Part shown: positions 27,127-36,513 of the stretch, in pieces
Layout: every line of letters begins with the position of its first letter
Position numbering within the stretch: position 1 is the first letter of the stretch
Origin: Prevotella sp. E13-27
Lineage (GTDB): Bacteria > Bacteroidota > Bacteroidia > Bacteroidales > Bacteroidaceae
Assembly (NCBI RefSeq): GCF_023217965.1
Contig: NZ_JALPSC010000001.1
Span: 1,054,001-1,118,000, forward strand
Length of the DNA stretch: 64,000 bases
Direction: 5' to 3'
The notes under the pieces: model-generated
Told to the model about the DNA's origin: nothing
Databases searched by the model: none
The model's input: the letters and a program-made list of their open reading frames with translations, nothing else
Translations under genes and position numbers: made by a program

Positions 27127-29020
27127 ATCTGCCCATTAATACAAGAAGTGCGTTGATGTCGCTCGGGCTTACGCCAGGTATGCGGCTTGCCTGGGCGAGT
27201 GACACCGGACGTATAGCTGTTAGTTTCTGTCTTGCCTCGGTAGAAAGACTGTTTATTGCATTGAAATCAAATGATGCTGGTATTCGGATATTCTCCAAGC
27301 GATGCATCTTCTCTGCAACGATTTTCTCACGTTCTATATATCCTTTATATTTAATTCGTATCTCTGCTGCTTCAGCAATTTCTTCCTGTCGTTCGGTGAT
27401 ATGATTAATACGTTCGTTTAATTCTGGAATTATTGTTTTCAGATTGTTGAAGTTAAGCTGTGGACGAGCGATAAGTTCTTCGAGTTTAACGCCAAACTGT
27501 AGTGGGGTGGTGCCCAGTGCTTCCAGTTTTGGATTAATCTCCTTTGCCTTGATGGGGAGGTTCTTACAAAACAGTTCCATTTCTTCGATTTCTGTCTTTT
27601 TCTTCATCCAGTAATCGTAGCGTTCTCTTGTCGCAAGACCTATTTCGTAGGCACGTTCAGTTAGTCGTGCGTCGGCATCATCCTGTCTGAGAAGTATGCG
27701 ATACTCGGCTCTTGAGGTGAACATGCGGTATGGTTCGTCCACGCCTTTTGTCACGAGATCATCAATTAGAACGCCAATATAAGCTTCATCACGAGCGAGA
27801 GTAAATGTCTTTTTGTCTGAACCATCGCCGCCAATTGAACCCGCTTTCAGCGCTGCATTGATGCCTGCCACGAGTCCTTGTCCGGCAGCTTCCTCATAGC
27901 CCGTTGTGCCGTTCACCTGTCCTGCGAAGAACAATCCGCTCACCACTTTTGACTCCAGCGTATGACTCAGCTGTGTGGGATCAAAGAAATCGTATTCTAT
28001 GGCATAGCCAGGACGATATACATGTGCCTGTTCCAGTCCTGGTATAAGTCGTAGAGCGGCTATCTGTACGTCCATTGGTAACGAAGAAGAAAAACCGTTA
28101 AGATACATCTCGTTGGTATCGCATCCCTCTGGCTCAAGGAAGAGCAGGTGCAGGTCACGGTCGGGGAAAGTGACAAGTTTTGTCTCTATCGATGGACAGT
28201 AGCGCGGCCCTATGGACTGTATCTGTCCGTTATATAGCGGCGAGTCCGCCAGTCCTGACCGGAGCATCTCGTGAACGGCAGTGTTTGTATAGCATTCCCA
28301 GCATGGCAGTTGGGGTAGGGGCTCTCTTTTCTCGTTTAAATAAGAGAAACGATAGGAGCGCTGTTCGCCATCCTGTTGGCGCAGTTTTGAGAAGTCCACA
28401 CTACGCTTGTCAATACGTACCGGTGTGCCCGTCTTCATGCGTGCTGAGCGTATGCCGTGACGTGTGATGCTCTCGGTGAGATGCAGCGCTGCAGGCTCTG
28501 CTATACGTCCGCCAGCAACCATCTTACGACCTATGTGCATCAATCCGTTGAGGAATGTGCCGGCAGTGATGACGATGCTTGGAGCACGAAGCTCACAGCC
28601 CCAGATGGTCTTAACCCCCATCGCTTTCCCTGACTCTAGAATTAATTCATCTACTTGATCCTGCCATATGTCAAGATTGTCGGTTTCATCAAGACGGCGG
28701 CGCCACTCCCAGATGAATTTTCCACGGTCGCACTGTGCACGTGGGCTCCATACAGCGGGTCCCTTGCCCACGTTGAGCATGCGGAACTGTATGGCAGTGG
28801 CATCGGTAACAAGCCCCATCTGTCCACCCATGGCATCTATCTCGCGCACAATCTGTCCTTTGGCAATGCCGCCTACAGCAGGGTTGCATGACATCTGTGC
28901 TATTTTGTTCATGTCCATAGTCACCAGACAGGTCTTTGCTCCCATCCTTGCTGCGGCACTCGCTGCTTCACAGCCTGCGTGACCGCCACCAACAACTATT
29001 ACGTCGTAATTGAATATCAT
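27125..29020 (-). CDS. mnmG: tRNA uridine 5-carboxymethylaminomethyl modification enzyme MnmG
   Basis: With MnmE, installs the cmnm5 group at wobble U34. 631 residues: FAD-binding Rossmann motif at the N-terminus ([16 protein letters not shown]), the conserved [13 protein letters not shown] segment, [11 protein letters not shown], and the second flavin site near [20 protein letters not shown] sequence ([18 protein letters not shown]), with the C-terminal helical MnmE-binding domain (~550-631, ending [15 protein letters not shown]). In many bacteria this gene (gidA) lies near the origin; the two parS sites beside it fit that. First gene of the minus-strand block. Confidence 0.98.
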   Translation of the reverse strand: MIFNYDVIVVGGGHAGCEAASAAARMGAKTCLVTMDMNKIAQMSCNPAVGGIAKGQIVREIDAMGGQMGLVTDATAIQFRMLNVGKGPAVWSPRAQCDRGKFIWEWRRRLDETDNLDIWQDQVDELILESGKAMGVKTIWGCELRAPSIVITAGTFLNGLMHIGRKMVAGGRIAEPAALHLTESITRHGIRSARMKTGTPVRIDKRSVDFSKLRQQDGEQRSYRFSYLNEKREPLPQLPCWECYTNTAVHEMLRSGLADSPLYNGQIQSIGPRYCPSIETKLVTFPDRDLHLLFLEPEGCDTNEMYLNGFSSSLPMDVQIAALRLIPGLEQAHVYRPGYAIEYDFFDPTQLSHTLESKVVSGLFFAGQVNGTTGYEEAAGQGLVAGINAALKAGSIGGDGSDKKTFTLARDEAYIGVLIDDLVTKGVDEPYRMFTSRAEYRILLRQDDADARLTERAYEIGLATRERYDYWMKKKTEIEEMELFCKNLPIKAKEINPKLEALGTTPLQFGVKLEELIARPQLNFNNLKTIIPELNERINHITERQEEIAEAAEIRIKYKGYIEREKIVAEKMHRLENIRIPASFDFNAINSLSTEARQKLTAIRPVSLAQASRIPGVSPSDINALLVLMGR

Positions 29021-29043
29021 TTTATCTTCTTATTGTTATATAT

Positions 29044-29164
29044 TTAGAGGTTAGAGGTTAGAAGTGAGAGGTAAGAGGTTAGCTCTTTTACTCCTTTTTC
29101 TCTTAGTTTTCTGCGTTTATCCAACTATCCTCTCACCTCTTACCTCTCACTTCTCACCTCTTAA
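29044..29164. repeat. Two heptamer arrays in inverted orientation
   Basis: Units of TTAGAGG/TGAGAGG type at 29044-29085 face CCTCTCA-type units at 29130-29164. The two share a 20-bp perfectly complementary stretch, so RNA from this gap could fold into a long hairpin. The right array forms the last codons (RGEK) and stop of the NUDIX gene. Confidence 0.85.
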
Positions 29165-29716
29165 AAACCGTTCTCTCTCCGCTATAAATCGATGCACTCC
29201 CTGGCTTATGCTTCGCAAGCCGAAGAGTGACGGGTCAACCTTATTGAAAGGTATCCATTGCAGTTCGGCAACATCGTCGTGGGCATGTGGCTCTGCATCG
29301 GCATCCACACGTACGAGATAGAACATGTCGAGCGTATGGACGGTCATGCCGCTATATTCGTATAGATTAGGAATGGAGAAAAGATATCTCACGTCTTCCA
29401 TTGTAACGGTCATGCCAGTCTCTTCAGTGATCTCGCGAAGCAGTCCTTCCTCGGCCGACTCCTCCATGTCCACGAAGCCGCCAACGATGTCGAGAGTGCC
29501 TTTAGCAGGCTCTTTTCCGCGGCGTGCCACGAGCAGTTCGTCGGGCTTGCCCTGTCCGTTCTTTGAACGTACTATGAATGCCACGGTGGCAGAGCACGCG
29601 TTGGCATAATAGACAAAACCGCATGAGCGGCAACGCTTGCTCTTGATGTTGTTCTCTTCGAACTCATGACTGCCACAGACGGGACAGTACTGAAACGTCT
29701 TTAGAGGGTGTTCCAT
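29147..29716 (-). CDS. NUDIX hydrolase with N-terminal zinc ribbon
   Basis: 189 residues. The N-terminus has a four-cysteine ribbon (YCPVCG, RCRSCG; residues ~10-35), as in NudC-like/ADP-ribose pyrophosphatase-like members. The Nudix box is complete (GFVDMEESAEEGLLREITEE then TG), giving a Mg-dependent pyrophosphohydrolase acting on a nucleoside diphosphate linked to another group. Substrate not determinable. Upstream of mnmG in the same direction but separated by the inverted heptamer arrays. Its C-terminal RGEK is encoded by repeat sequence. Confidence 0.88.
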   Translation of the reverse strand: MEHPLKTFQYCPVCGSHEFEENNIKSKRCRSCGFVYYANACSATVAFIVRSKNGQGKPDELLVARRGKEPAKGTLDIVGGFVDMEESAEEGLLREITEETGMTVTMEDVRYLFSIPNLYEYSGMTVHTLDMFYLVRVDADAEPHAHDDVAELQWIPFNKVDPSLFGLRSISQGVHRFIAERERFLRGEK

Positions 29717-29876
29717 TGAAAAACGATTACTTATGGCCTATTAAAAAATAGAAACTGTTTGCTTAGAATTTGCAATATTACTAAAAGTTAAGGGTAAAAC
29801 AAAGAAATGTTTTTTCTTTTTTCACTATGACAGAGCATTTTCCCAAACTTTGATGGTATTATTGCGAAAAAAACAG

Positions 29877-29885
29877 TAATTTTGC
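29877..29885 (+). promoter_or_regulatory. -7 element of the S46 peptidase gene
   Basis: TAATTTTGC 32 bp before the ATG; the -33 region has only poorly spaced TTG trinucleotides. Confidence 0.45.
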
Positions 29886-29916
29886 AAACAACACTAACAA
29901 TTTAATCTGTATTAAG

Positions 29917-32022
29917 ATGAAGAAACTATTACTGACAGCTGTCTGCATGCTGTCGTTGGGTGCCTATGCCGATGAAGGCATGTGGACACTCTACAACCTG
30001 CCACAGGCTGTCTATGAGAAAATGAAAAGCGAGGGCTATGAGCTGCCCTATGAACAGCTCTATCAGGCTGATGATGCCATCATGAAGTCGGTTGTTAACT
30101 TCTCTGGCTATTGCTCAGGCGTGGTGGTATCGCCCGACGGTCTTGTCTTCACCAACCACCACTGCGGCTTCGAGGCTATACGCTCTCACTCTACCGTGGA
30201 ACATGACTATATGCTCAATGGCTTCTGTGCGAAGTCTTACGAGGAAGAGCTGCCAAACAAGAACATGTTCGTATCGTTCATGGTGGAACAGAAAGACGTC
30301 ACCGACAAGGTCATTACCAACGCTTTCAAAAAGATGACCCATGCTCAGCGTGAGACCTATCTTGATTCGCTTGAGAACGCATGGTCGAAGGATGTGAAGA
30401 AGCAGGACTCCACACTGCGCCTGGAGCTGAAGCCTTTCTACGAGGGCAACCGCTATTTCGCCACTACCTATCGTGACTTCACCGACCTGCGTCTGGTGTT
30501 CACCATTCCTAAGTCTATGGGTAAGTTTGGTGGTGAGACCGACAACTGGATGTGGCCGCGCCAGACCTGCGACTTCTCCGTGTTCCGCATCTATGCCGAC
30601 CCCAAGACTAATGGTCCGGCAGAATACTCCAAGGACAATGTGCCCTATCATCCAGAGCACTGGGCTCGTGTGTCAGACGAGGGATATAAGGAAGGCACAT
30701 TCTCTATGACCATCGGCTATCCTGGCTCTACGTCGCGCTATCTCTCCAGCTATGGCATCACTGAGCGCTATGCTGAGAATGCCATCCGTGCACAGGTGCG
30801 TGGCGTGAAACAGGAGGTGATGAAGCGCCACATGGATGCCTCTGAGGCAGTACGCATAAAATATGACTCGAAATATGCGCACAGCTCAAACTACTGGAAG
30901 AACTCCATTGGCATGAACAAATGTATTGACTCCATTGGCCTCATTAAGCAGAAACAGCAGTTCGAGCTTCAGCTGAAGGCGTGGATGGACTCCACTGGCC
31001 ACTATAGCGGACAGCTCGACTTCGACAAGATGGCTAAGCTCTATGAGAAGCGTCTGGAGCTGAGAAAGCTGCGTATGTACTGGATGGAGACTTTCCGTGG
31101 CAATGACGAGTTGACAACACGTGCCATGGCGGTGTCTAGGGCTGTGTCTAACGGTGAGCGCTATTTCACAGTAAAAGACAATCGTGAAACGTTCGATGTC
31201 GATACCGACAAGGACATACTCGTGGCATTGCTGAAGAATTATCGTGCCAAAGTTACTGACGAGGCCTATCTGCCCGACTTCTATAAGACTATAGAGGGAA
31301 AATACAAGGGTAACTACGAGAAGTTCGTAAACCATCTGTATAAGAAGTCAAAGGTGATGAAGAGCGGTAAGGTGCTCCACACCCAGAAGCCTAATATGTA
31401 CCGTGAGGTGGGTGTTGCCTATGGCCGCAGCGTGTCAAAGATTATCAGCAAGATAAACAAGGAGCTGAAGAAGCTCAACGATGACATTAACCGTCAGGAG
31501 CAGTTGCTCTGTGCTGCCAAGCTGCGCATGGAGGAAGACCTGCCACACTACAGCGATGCCAACTTCACCATGCGTCTGAGCTATGGTCAGGTAAAGGAAT
31601 ATAAGTTAGGTGGCTGGAAATCAGGCTATTACACCGCTGCGTCAAGCATGTACCAGAAGATGGTACTGGGTGACAAGATCGAGGACTATCGCGTGGAACC
31701 TGAGATGAAGACCCTGCTCTCTGATGCCTCTGACGCAAAGAAGGCTAACCCATACCGTGACACGAAGACGGGCGAGATGCAGCTCTGCTTCCTTACTACC
31801 AACGACATCACCGGTGGTAACTCCGGTTCACCTATGTTCGATGGTAAGAACCGTCTCATCGGACTGGCCTTCGATGGCAACTGGGACTCACTGTCGAGTG
31901 ACATCTTCTTCGACTCTCAGCTTGCACGCTGCATAGGTGTTGACATACGCTACGTGCTCTTCATGATGGACCGTTGGGGACATGCCGATCGTCTGTTGAG
32001 AGAGGTGAGAGGTGAGAAGTGA
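29917..32022 (+). CDS. S46 family dipeptidyl-peptidase, DPP7-like specificity
   Basis: Secreted/periplasmic serine exopeptidase that releases dipeptides from oligopeptides, a key step in peptide feeding by Bacteroidetes. 701 residues; signal peptide (MKKLLLTAVCMLSLGAYA). Triad elements are visible: His in FTNHHCGFE (residues 81/82), Asp209 in ETDNWMWPR, Ser636 in GGNSGSPM. In the family the residue 18 after the Ser separates DPP7 (Gly; hydrophobic P1) from DPP11 (Arg; acidic P1); here it is Gly654, so DPP7-like preference is inferred. The last codons (REVRGEK) are written by heptamer-repeat DNA. It is followed by a secreted aspartyl protease on the same strand. Confidence 0.95.
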   Translation: MKKLLLTAVCMLSLGAYADEGMWTLYNLPQAVYEKMKSEGYELPYEQLYQADDAIMKSVVNFSGYCSGVVVSPDGLVFTNHHCGFEAIRSHSTVEHDYMLNGFCAKSYEEELPNKNMFVSFMVEQKDVTDKVITNAFKKMTHAQRETYLDSLENAWSKDVKKQDSTLRLELKPFYEGNRYFATTYRDFTDLRLVFTIPKSMGKFGGETDNWMWPRQTCDFSVFRIYADPKTNGPAEYSKDNVPYHPEHWARVSDEGYKEGTFSMTIGYPGSTSRYLSSYGITERYAENAIRAQVRGVKQEVMKRHMDASEAVRIKYDSKYAHSSNYWKNSIGMNKCIDSIGLIKQKQQFELQLKAWMDSTGHYSGQLDFDKMAKLYEKRLELRKLRMYWMETFRGNDELTTRAMAVSRAVSNGERYFTVKDNRETFDVDTDKDILVALLKNYRAKVTDEAYLPDFYKTIEGKYKGNYEKFVNHLYKKSKVMKSGKVLHTQKPNMYREVGVAYGRSVSKIISKINKELKKLNDDINRQEQLLCAAKLRMEEDLPHYSDANFTMRLSYGQVKEYKLGGWKSGYYTAASSMYQKMVLGDKIEDYRVEPEMKTLLSDASDAKKANPYRDTKTGEMQLCFLTTNDITGGNSGSPMFDGKNRLIGLAFDGNWDSLSSDIFFDSQLARCIGVDIRYVLFMMDRWGHADRLLREVRGEK

Positions 32023-32069
32023 GAGGTTAGAGGTTAGAAGTTAGAGGTGAGAAGTAAGAGGTGAGAAAT
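32000..32069. repeat. Heptamer array spanning a stop and a start codon
   Basis: Ten perfect-register 7-bp units (GAGAGGT, GAGAAGT, TAGAGGT, TAGAAGT, AAGAGGT variants). The first three encode the C-terminus of the S46 peptidase; the last two contain the GTG start of the next gene. Confidence 0.95.
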
Positions 32070-33230
32070 CTAATTATTATAATGGCCGCCTGGCTGTGTG
32101 TCGTTGCTGATGCACAGTCAGGCGGTTATAATTTGGATTTCACTGTCTCTGAGCGCAATTTCGCTGACACGCTTAGCATCGAGTTCGACCACGACCGCGT
32201 GATGGTACCCGTCGTCGTAGGTGGCGACACACTGCGCTTCCTGCTCGACACCGGTGCCAGTCAGGCGGTGGTCTATGACGATAGCCCTATCAGCGGCTGC
32301 GTGCCCGACGGTTTTATTCTCTCCCACGATGCAGTAGGCCACACCGACACCGTTGCTGTGATGAAGCTCCCATCAGTATATCTCGGACGTATCACGTTTA
32401 CCGGATTGCGTGCCACGTTGCAACATCGTGCCGTGAAACGTAGCGGCATCGATGGCATCCTGGGCTTTGACATCGTGAACCGCGGACTGCTGATGAAGGT
32501 TGACGTGGAGCACCGACGGCTCATCATTACCGACCGGAAGAAGTTCTTCGACAAGGAAAAAGGCTATTCTTTGCGATATAAGCTCAACTATCACGTGCCA
32601 TACATCACCATAGAGCCGTTTAGAGGCTTCAAGGAGCGCGTTCTTTTCGATACTGGTAGCAGACACCTATACGCCATGAAATGGGCGAGCTACGAGGCCG
32701 CAGAGCGTTTCTGTGTGGCTCAGAACCCTAAACAGGTAGAAGGACGCACCTATGGGCGCTATGCCATAGGTCTTCATGGCACCGAACCGTCAGGACCTGT
32801 GGCATTTCTTGCTTTAGACCGTCTTGCCTTCGGAGAGTTCGGATTCTGCGATGTGCATACTCTTACCACGCAGGGCGGCTCCCATATCGGTGCTCCTCTG
32901 TTGCGATATGGTGCCGTGGTGTTCAATCCGCGCCGTAAGCGTGTCATCTTCCAGCCATATACCGACAATGACTATTGTGTTGTTGCCAATGAGCAGCTTA
33001 AGAAGGCCATTGTCAACGAAAAAGGTAAGCCTGTAGTTGGTCTCGTGTGGGACAAGAGCGAGGCCTACAAGGCAGGTCTCCGTCAGGGAGACATTATAAT
33101 AAAAGCCGACGAAAGAACTATTAATTCTTTCGCCGACTATATTTCTTTCCGTCCGATAATCGGACATGTCTATCGTGTTATCGTGCGCGACAGGCGCGGT
33201 TTCCAGAAAGAGGTTTACATGGAGTGGTAA
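32061..33230 (+). CDS. Secreted retropepsin-like aspartyl protease with PDZ domain
   Basis: 389 residues with a signal peptide. Two aspartyl-protease-type motifs are visible: FLLDTGASQAVV (~residue 62) and VLFDTGSRHLYA (~195), as in the clan AA families with duplicated halves, followed by a C-terminal PDZ-like domain (~310-389; KPVVGLVWDKSEAYKAGLRQ, GDIIIKADERTINSF). The start is probably GTG at 32061, because it yields a complete signal peptide (MRNLIIIMAAWLCVVADAQS); beginning at the internal ATG (32082) would leave a very short one. The GTG lies within a heptamer array. Likely a periplasmic or surface protease acting alongside the S46 peptidase; substrate unknown. Confidence 0.85.
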   Translation: MRNLIIIMAAWLCVVADAQSGGYNLDFTVSERNFADTLSIEFDHDRVMVPVVVGGDTLRFLLDTGASQAVVYDDSPISGCVPDGFILSHDAVGHTDTVAVMKLPSVYLGRITFTGLRATLQHRAVKRSGIDGILGFDIVNRGLLMKVDVEHRRLIITDRKKFFDKEKGYSLRYKLNYHVPYITIEPFRGFKERVLFDTGSRHLYAMKWASYEAAERFCVAQNPKQVEGRTYGRYAIGLHGTEPSGPVAFLALDRLAFGEFGFCDVHTLTTQGGSHIGAPLLRYGAVVFNPRRKRVIFQPYTDNDYCVVANEQLKKAIVNEKGKPVVGLVWDKSEAYKAGLRQGDIIIKADERTINSFADYISFRPIIGHVYRVIVRDRRGFQKEVYMEW

Positions 33231-33232
33231 CC

Positions 33233-33281
33233 ACTCACCTCTAACCTCTCACCTCTAGCTTCTAACCTCTCACCTCTCCTA
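33233..33281. repeat. Heptamer array between convergent genes
   Basis: Seven 7-bp units (ACTCACC, TCTAACC, TCTCACC, TCTAGCT and so on). It begins 2 bp after the aspartyl-protease stop and contains the TAG stop of the LruC-domain gene. Confidence 0.9.
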
Positions 33282-35519
33282 ATAATTCACCACCGAACCG
33301 CTTGGTGTGCGATACCAGTCCTTATAGTTGCTTACGTTAGCGCCCCATTCACCGAAGTCTGCATAGGCAGCGGTGATGTTCACGCGCTCTGTAGGCCAGA
33401 ACCACTTGCCGTTCTCGTCGCCGCTGACTACGATGACGAGTGGTGACTTACCTGTTTCCACCTTGCGTGTCACTCTGACGGTCTCGCCTTTGCTGCCTTT
33501 CACCTCGATGCCGATAGGCAGCTGGTCAACCTTTGCATTGTCGCTGATCTCGATGGTGCCCAGTATGGCGAAGTGGTTAGTATCTACCTTGTCGGTGTTG
33601 ACCATCGTCTTTACTGAGCTGGCACCCATGGCGCTGTGTACTTCTGCACCTACGCGTATAGGCTCACTGCCCTCGCCATAGGTGACATAGGTCTCCATAG
33701 TACCACCTGCAGCAACAATCTCCAGTGTTGACTCGCCTTTGACAGGTGCTGACAGGCGTACAATGACGTCGTTGAAGTCGAAGTCGTCGGTAGTACCCAG
33801 GTCCTCAAATGCGTAGTAATAGTACATTGTTGGCTCCTCTATTACGATGGCGCTCTTTCCGCTGATGCCTGCGTTACACTCGGTAGCCTCTATGGTCTCG
33901 GTGATGTCGTCCTTGCTCTTCAGTGACATCTTCACGTTGTCACCCTGATCCCAGTAAGGATAGTTGCCGTTGACAGAGCTGTCATACTTGTCGCACTGCT
34001 CCCAGTGGTTGTTAGTAGCCACGATGAGGTAGTTACGGTATGTGATTGAGCGGCGCTGTGTGAGGCTTGTGGCAGTAATCTTCTTTGCCTGTACGACAGC
34101 ATAGCCGTTGGCATCGGTCTCAGGACCGTAGAAGCCGAAATAGCAGCCGTCAGCATCAGCATGGCAGGTGATGGTCTCTGCTATCTTGAAGATTGACTTT
34201 CCTGTCATCTTGGTGTAGCCAATGCCGTGGAACATGTTCTTTGCCTCCACGCTTCCGTCGAGTTTGAACTCGCCCTGGTTCTGACCGAGGTTCATATAGA
34301 AGTCCTCGTCGCAAACAAGCTTACAGTTGTTGATGACGTTCCATGAGCCACCCTCATACTTGAAGTTGTTACAGTGGTAGTAACCGTTGTTAACCCATGA
34401 GTTGTTGTTGCTGTTCACAAAGGCCTGACCGCTGATCTCACACTTGCCTGTGTTGAGGAAGTGACCAGAACCTGCTGTGTGCATGCTTCCGGCAGTAATC
34501 TCGTTGTCATTGACAATGACAGATTGGTTGTTCTCTACGCTAATCTCACCGTCAACCTTCACTATGTTTGCGTTGTAAAGCAAGCTGGTGTTGTTGACGC
34601 TGAGCTTCGGAGCCTCTATGGTACCCTTGTTATACATGTGAAGACCGTTGTTGACCTTCAGTTCGCCTTTGGCAATAATCTTTGCGCCCTTGGCAAGGTA
34701 GTAGTTGTCACCGCCCTGAAGGTTACCTGCATCGCCAGCACTGATAATAAGTGTTGCACCCTCAATGAGATACACTTCGGTGTTGGAAGCAACATAGAAT
34801 TGGCGGTTGCTGTAGTCGTTGTAGCCCTTGATATAGAGCTTACCGCCTGAGGTCTTCGAACCGTCCCATTTTCCCCAGATGTTCACGCCGCCAGTGTGAC
34901 TCTCGTCGATATAGCTGGTGCCGATGTCATAACCCCACTGACCCACTTCGTCGTAGCTCTTCACTCCTGCAGGCACTGCGCTGAGGAAGTTCTCGTCGTC
35001 AGCCATTGATGGGAAGTTGAAGCTGCTGCTATATGACTTTGCCTTGAACACGCCGCGTGTCATGTTGCGTGCTGCTGCCTCCTCGGCATCGAAGCTTACC
35101 TTCAGGTCGCTGCCAGTAACGTTTACGGTCTCGTAGCGCATGTAGTTCTGTGAGTCATAGACAGCAACATACAGGCGTGTCACGTCGTTAGGACATGCCA
35201 CGGTGATGGTCTTCTGCTCCTGCTTGGCAATCGTTCCAACATAGATTGGAGCGACATTCTGACCAACAGGGCTTGCAGCATAGACCTTAAGTGTTCCTTC
35301 AGCAATCACAGAGTTTATTGTCAACTGAACAGAACTGCTTGTGCTCCATGTCTGATTGGGGTCAACCTCGCGACCGCCAAGCACAAAGTTCTTAAAGTTT
35401 TCAGTGCTTTCCTTTTCTTTACGGCTCTGGTCGTAAAGGTCGGTTTCGTGTGAACAACTTGCAGCGGCAAAGGCTATTGCCATCACAGTCATTCCTTTTG
35501 CAAAAGAGAAATAATTCAT
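33279..35519 (-). CDS. LruC-domain lipoprotein
   Basis: 746 residues with a lipoprotein signal (AIAFAAASCSHETDLYDQ; Cys near residue 22). The middle (~230-530) is made of short Asn/Gly-rich beta repeats (NTSLLYNANI, NNGLHMYNKGTI), suggesting a parallel beta-helix. The C-terminal ~200 residues carry LruC-domain features: YYYYAFEDLGTTDDFDFNDV with its acidic loop, and WFWPTERVNITAAYADFGEW. Such proteins are surface lipoproteins of Bacteroidetes with no known enzymatic role. The acidic DDFDFND loop may bind calcium. Own promoter upstream. The stop codon is part of a heptamer array. Confidence 0.85.
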   Translation of the reverse strand: MNYFSFAKGMTVMAIAFAAASCSHETDLYDQSRKEKESTENFKNFVLGGREVDPNQTWSTSSSVQLTINSVIAEGTLKVYAASPVGQNVAPIYVGTIAKQEQKTITVACPNDVTRLYVAVYDSQNYMRYETVNVTGSDLKVSFDAEEAAARNMTRGVFKAKSYSSSFNFPSMADDENFLSAVPAGVKSYDEVGQWGYDIGTSYIDESHTGGVNIWGKWDGSKTSGGKLYIKGYNDYSNRQFYVASNTEVYLIEGATLIISAGDAGNLQGGDNYYLAKGAKIIAKGELKVNNGLHMYNKGTIEAPKLSVNNTSLLYNANIVKVDGEISVENNQSVIVNDNEITAGSMHTAGSGHFLNTGKCEISGQAFVNSNNNSWVNNGYYHCNNFKYEGGSWNVINNCKLVCDEDFYMNLGQNQGEFKLDGSVEAKNMFHGIGYTKMTGKSIFKIAETITCHADADGCYFGFYGPETDANGYAVVQAKKITATSLTQRRSITYRNYLIVATNNHWEQCDKYDSSVNGNYPYWDQGDNVKMSLKSKDDITETIEATECNAGISGKSAIVIEEPTMYYYYAFEDLGTTDDFDFNDVIVRLSAPVKGESTLEIVAAGGTMETYVTYGEGSEPIRVGAEVHSAMGASSVKTMVNTDKVDTNHFAILGTIEISDNAKVDQLPIGIEVKGSKGETVRVTRKVETGKSPLVIVVSGDENGKWFWPTERVNITAAYADFGEWGANVSNYKDWYRTPSGSVVNY

Positions 35520-35595
35520 AAATTCTATTTGATTTTCGGGGAGATGTCATAGGCTTGAATCCCCGTAATTTTTATTGTGTTAATTAATCAACCGC

Positions 35596-35628
35596 TGCAA
35601 AATTACTATATATTATTGTGTGAATCAA
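35596..35628 (-). promoter_or_regulatory. Promoter of the LruC-domain lipoprotein gene
   Basis: Minus strand: TTG (35626-35628), 20-bp spacer, TAATTTTGC (35597-35605); about 80 bp of leader before the ATG, including a short CGGGGA/TCCCCG hairpin near 35536-35567. Confidence 0.7.
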
Positions 35629-35690
35629 CTATTTGTCAGTTAATAATATTTAAATTGTCCTATTTCTTAACATTGCAGCCCAGTTTTTGA

Positions 35691-36479
35691 TTACCCTCTC
35701 TTCATCCAAAGGTGCAGCTGATAGAGTGATGGGAGAAGAATAAGCAGCGAGAACAGGACGGCAAGGATGACGTGATGCTGAGTAGTAAAGATGTCTATAA
35801 GACGAATGTCGTCACTGGGATAGAAGATGTAAAGCACGAACGCCACGGTGTTGTTGACCCAGTGGAACACTACGCCTGGCACGATGCTATTTGTGCGATA
35901 GTACATCCATCCAAGGAGCAAGCCGATAAAGAACGCGTGAATCATTTGCGCCGGATTGAGGTGGGCCAACGAGAATAACAACGCAGAGATGGCTATCATG
36001 ATCCAGTGGCGCCTGTTCTCAGCCGCACCGTCGAGCTTTGGCTTAGATGCCAGCAGAGCACGAAGCACGGCTCCACGGAACACCAGCTCTTCAACCAATG
36101 GCACGAGCAGACACACTATAAAATATCCTCCACGGGTGCTGAATATCTGACTCATCTCATCCTCGATGAAGTTGGGTAGCTCGGGCAACTGCTCCTGGAA
36201 TGCTATGGAAGGAATAACTGAGCCAAGGGCAGCCAGCACCGACCAGAAAACCACGAACCACGGACGCGAGAGAAGATAGTCGCGAGTGGGAGCGGCCCAT
36301 CCCAAGCGGATGAACACCATCAGGCTGACAACTGAAAACACGAGCATTGACACTATGGGTACGTATGGAGACTTCAAAAGGCTACCGCCATCAATGAACT
36401 GTAATGCAACTGTGATGATGCCTGACACCAGCAACTGTATGCCAAGGAAGATAAGTGTATAACTAATGGCTTTTTTCAT
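35691..36479 (-). CDS. CPBP family intramembrane metalloprotease
   Basis: 262 residues with about seven hydrophobic helices. The three CPBP (Abi/CAAX-like) motifs are present: EELVFRG (~residue 131), FSLAHLNPAQ (~173) and VVFHWVNN (~209), which carry the metal-binding Glu/His residues. Bacterial members cleave or process membrane substrates, sometimes in bacteriocin immunity; the role here is unknown. It lies 34 bp downstream of ribF in the same direction and could be co-transcribed with it. Confidence 0.92.
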   Translation of the reverse strand: MKKAISYTLIFLGIQLLVSGIITVALQFIDGGSLLKSPYVPIVSMLVFSVVSLMVFIRLGWAAPTRDYLLSRPWFVVFWSVLAALGSVIPSIAFQEQLPELPNFIEDEMSQIFSTRGGYFIVCLLVPLVEELVFRGAVLRALLASKPKLDGAAENRRHWIMIAISALLFSLAHLNPAQMIHAFFIGLLLGWMYYRTNSIVPGVVFHWVNNTVAFVLYIFYPSDDIRLIDIFTTQHHVILAVLFSLLILLPSLYQLHLWMKRG

Positions 36480-36513
36480 CGTATTCTATTCAATAATTTC
36501 GTAATAATACAAA

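Noticed and set aside
26400..29020. Replication origin next to mnmG
   Set aside because: Despite the parS sites there is no dnaA, no cluster of TTATCCACA-type boxes and no AT-rich unwinding region in the window.
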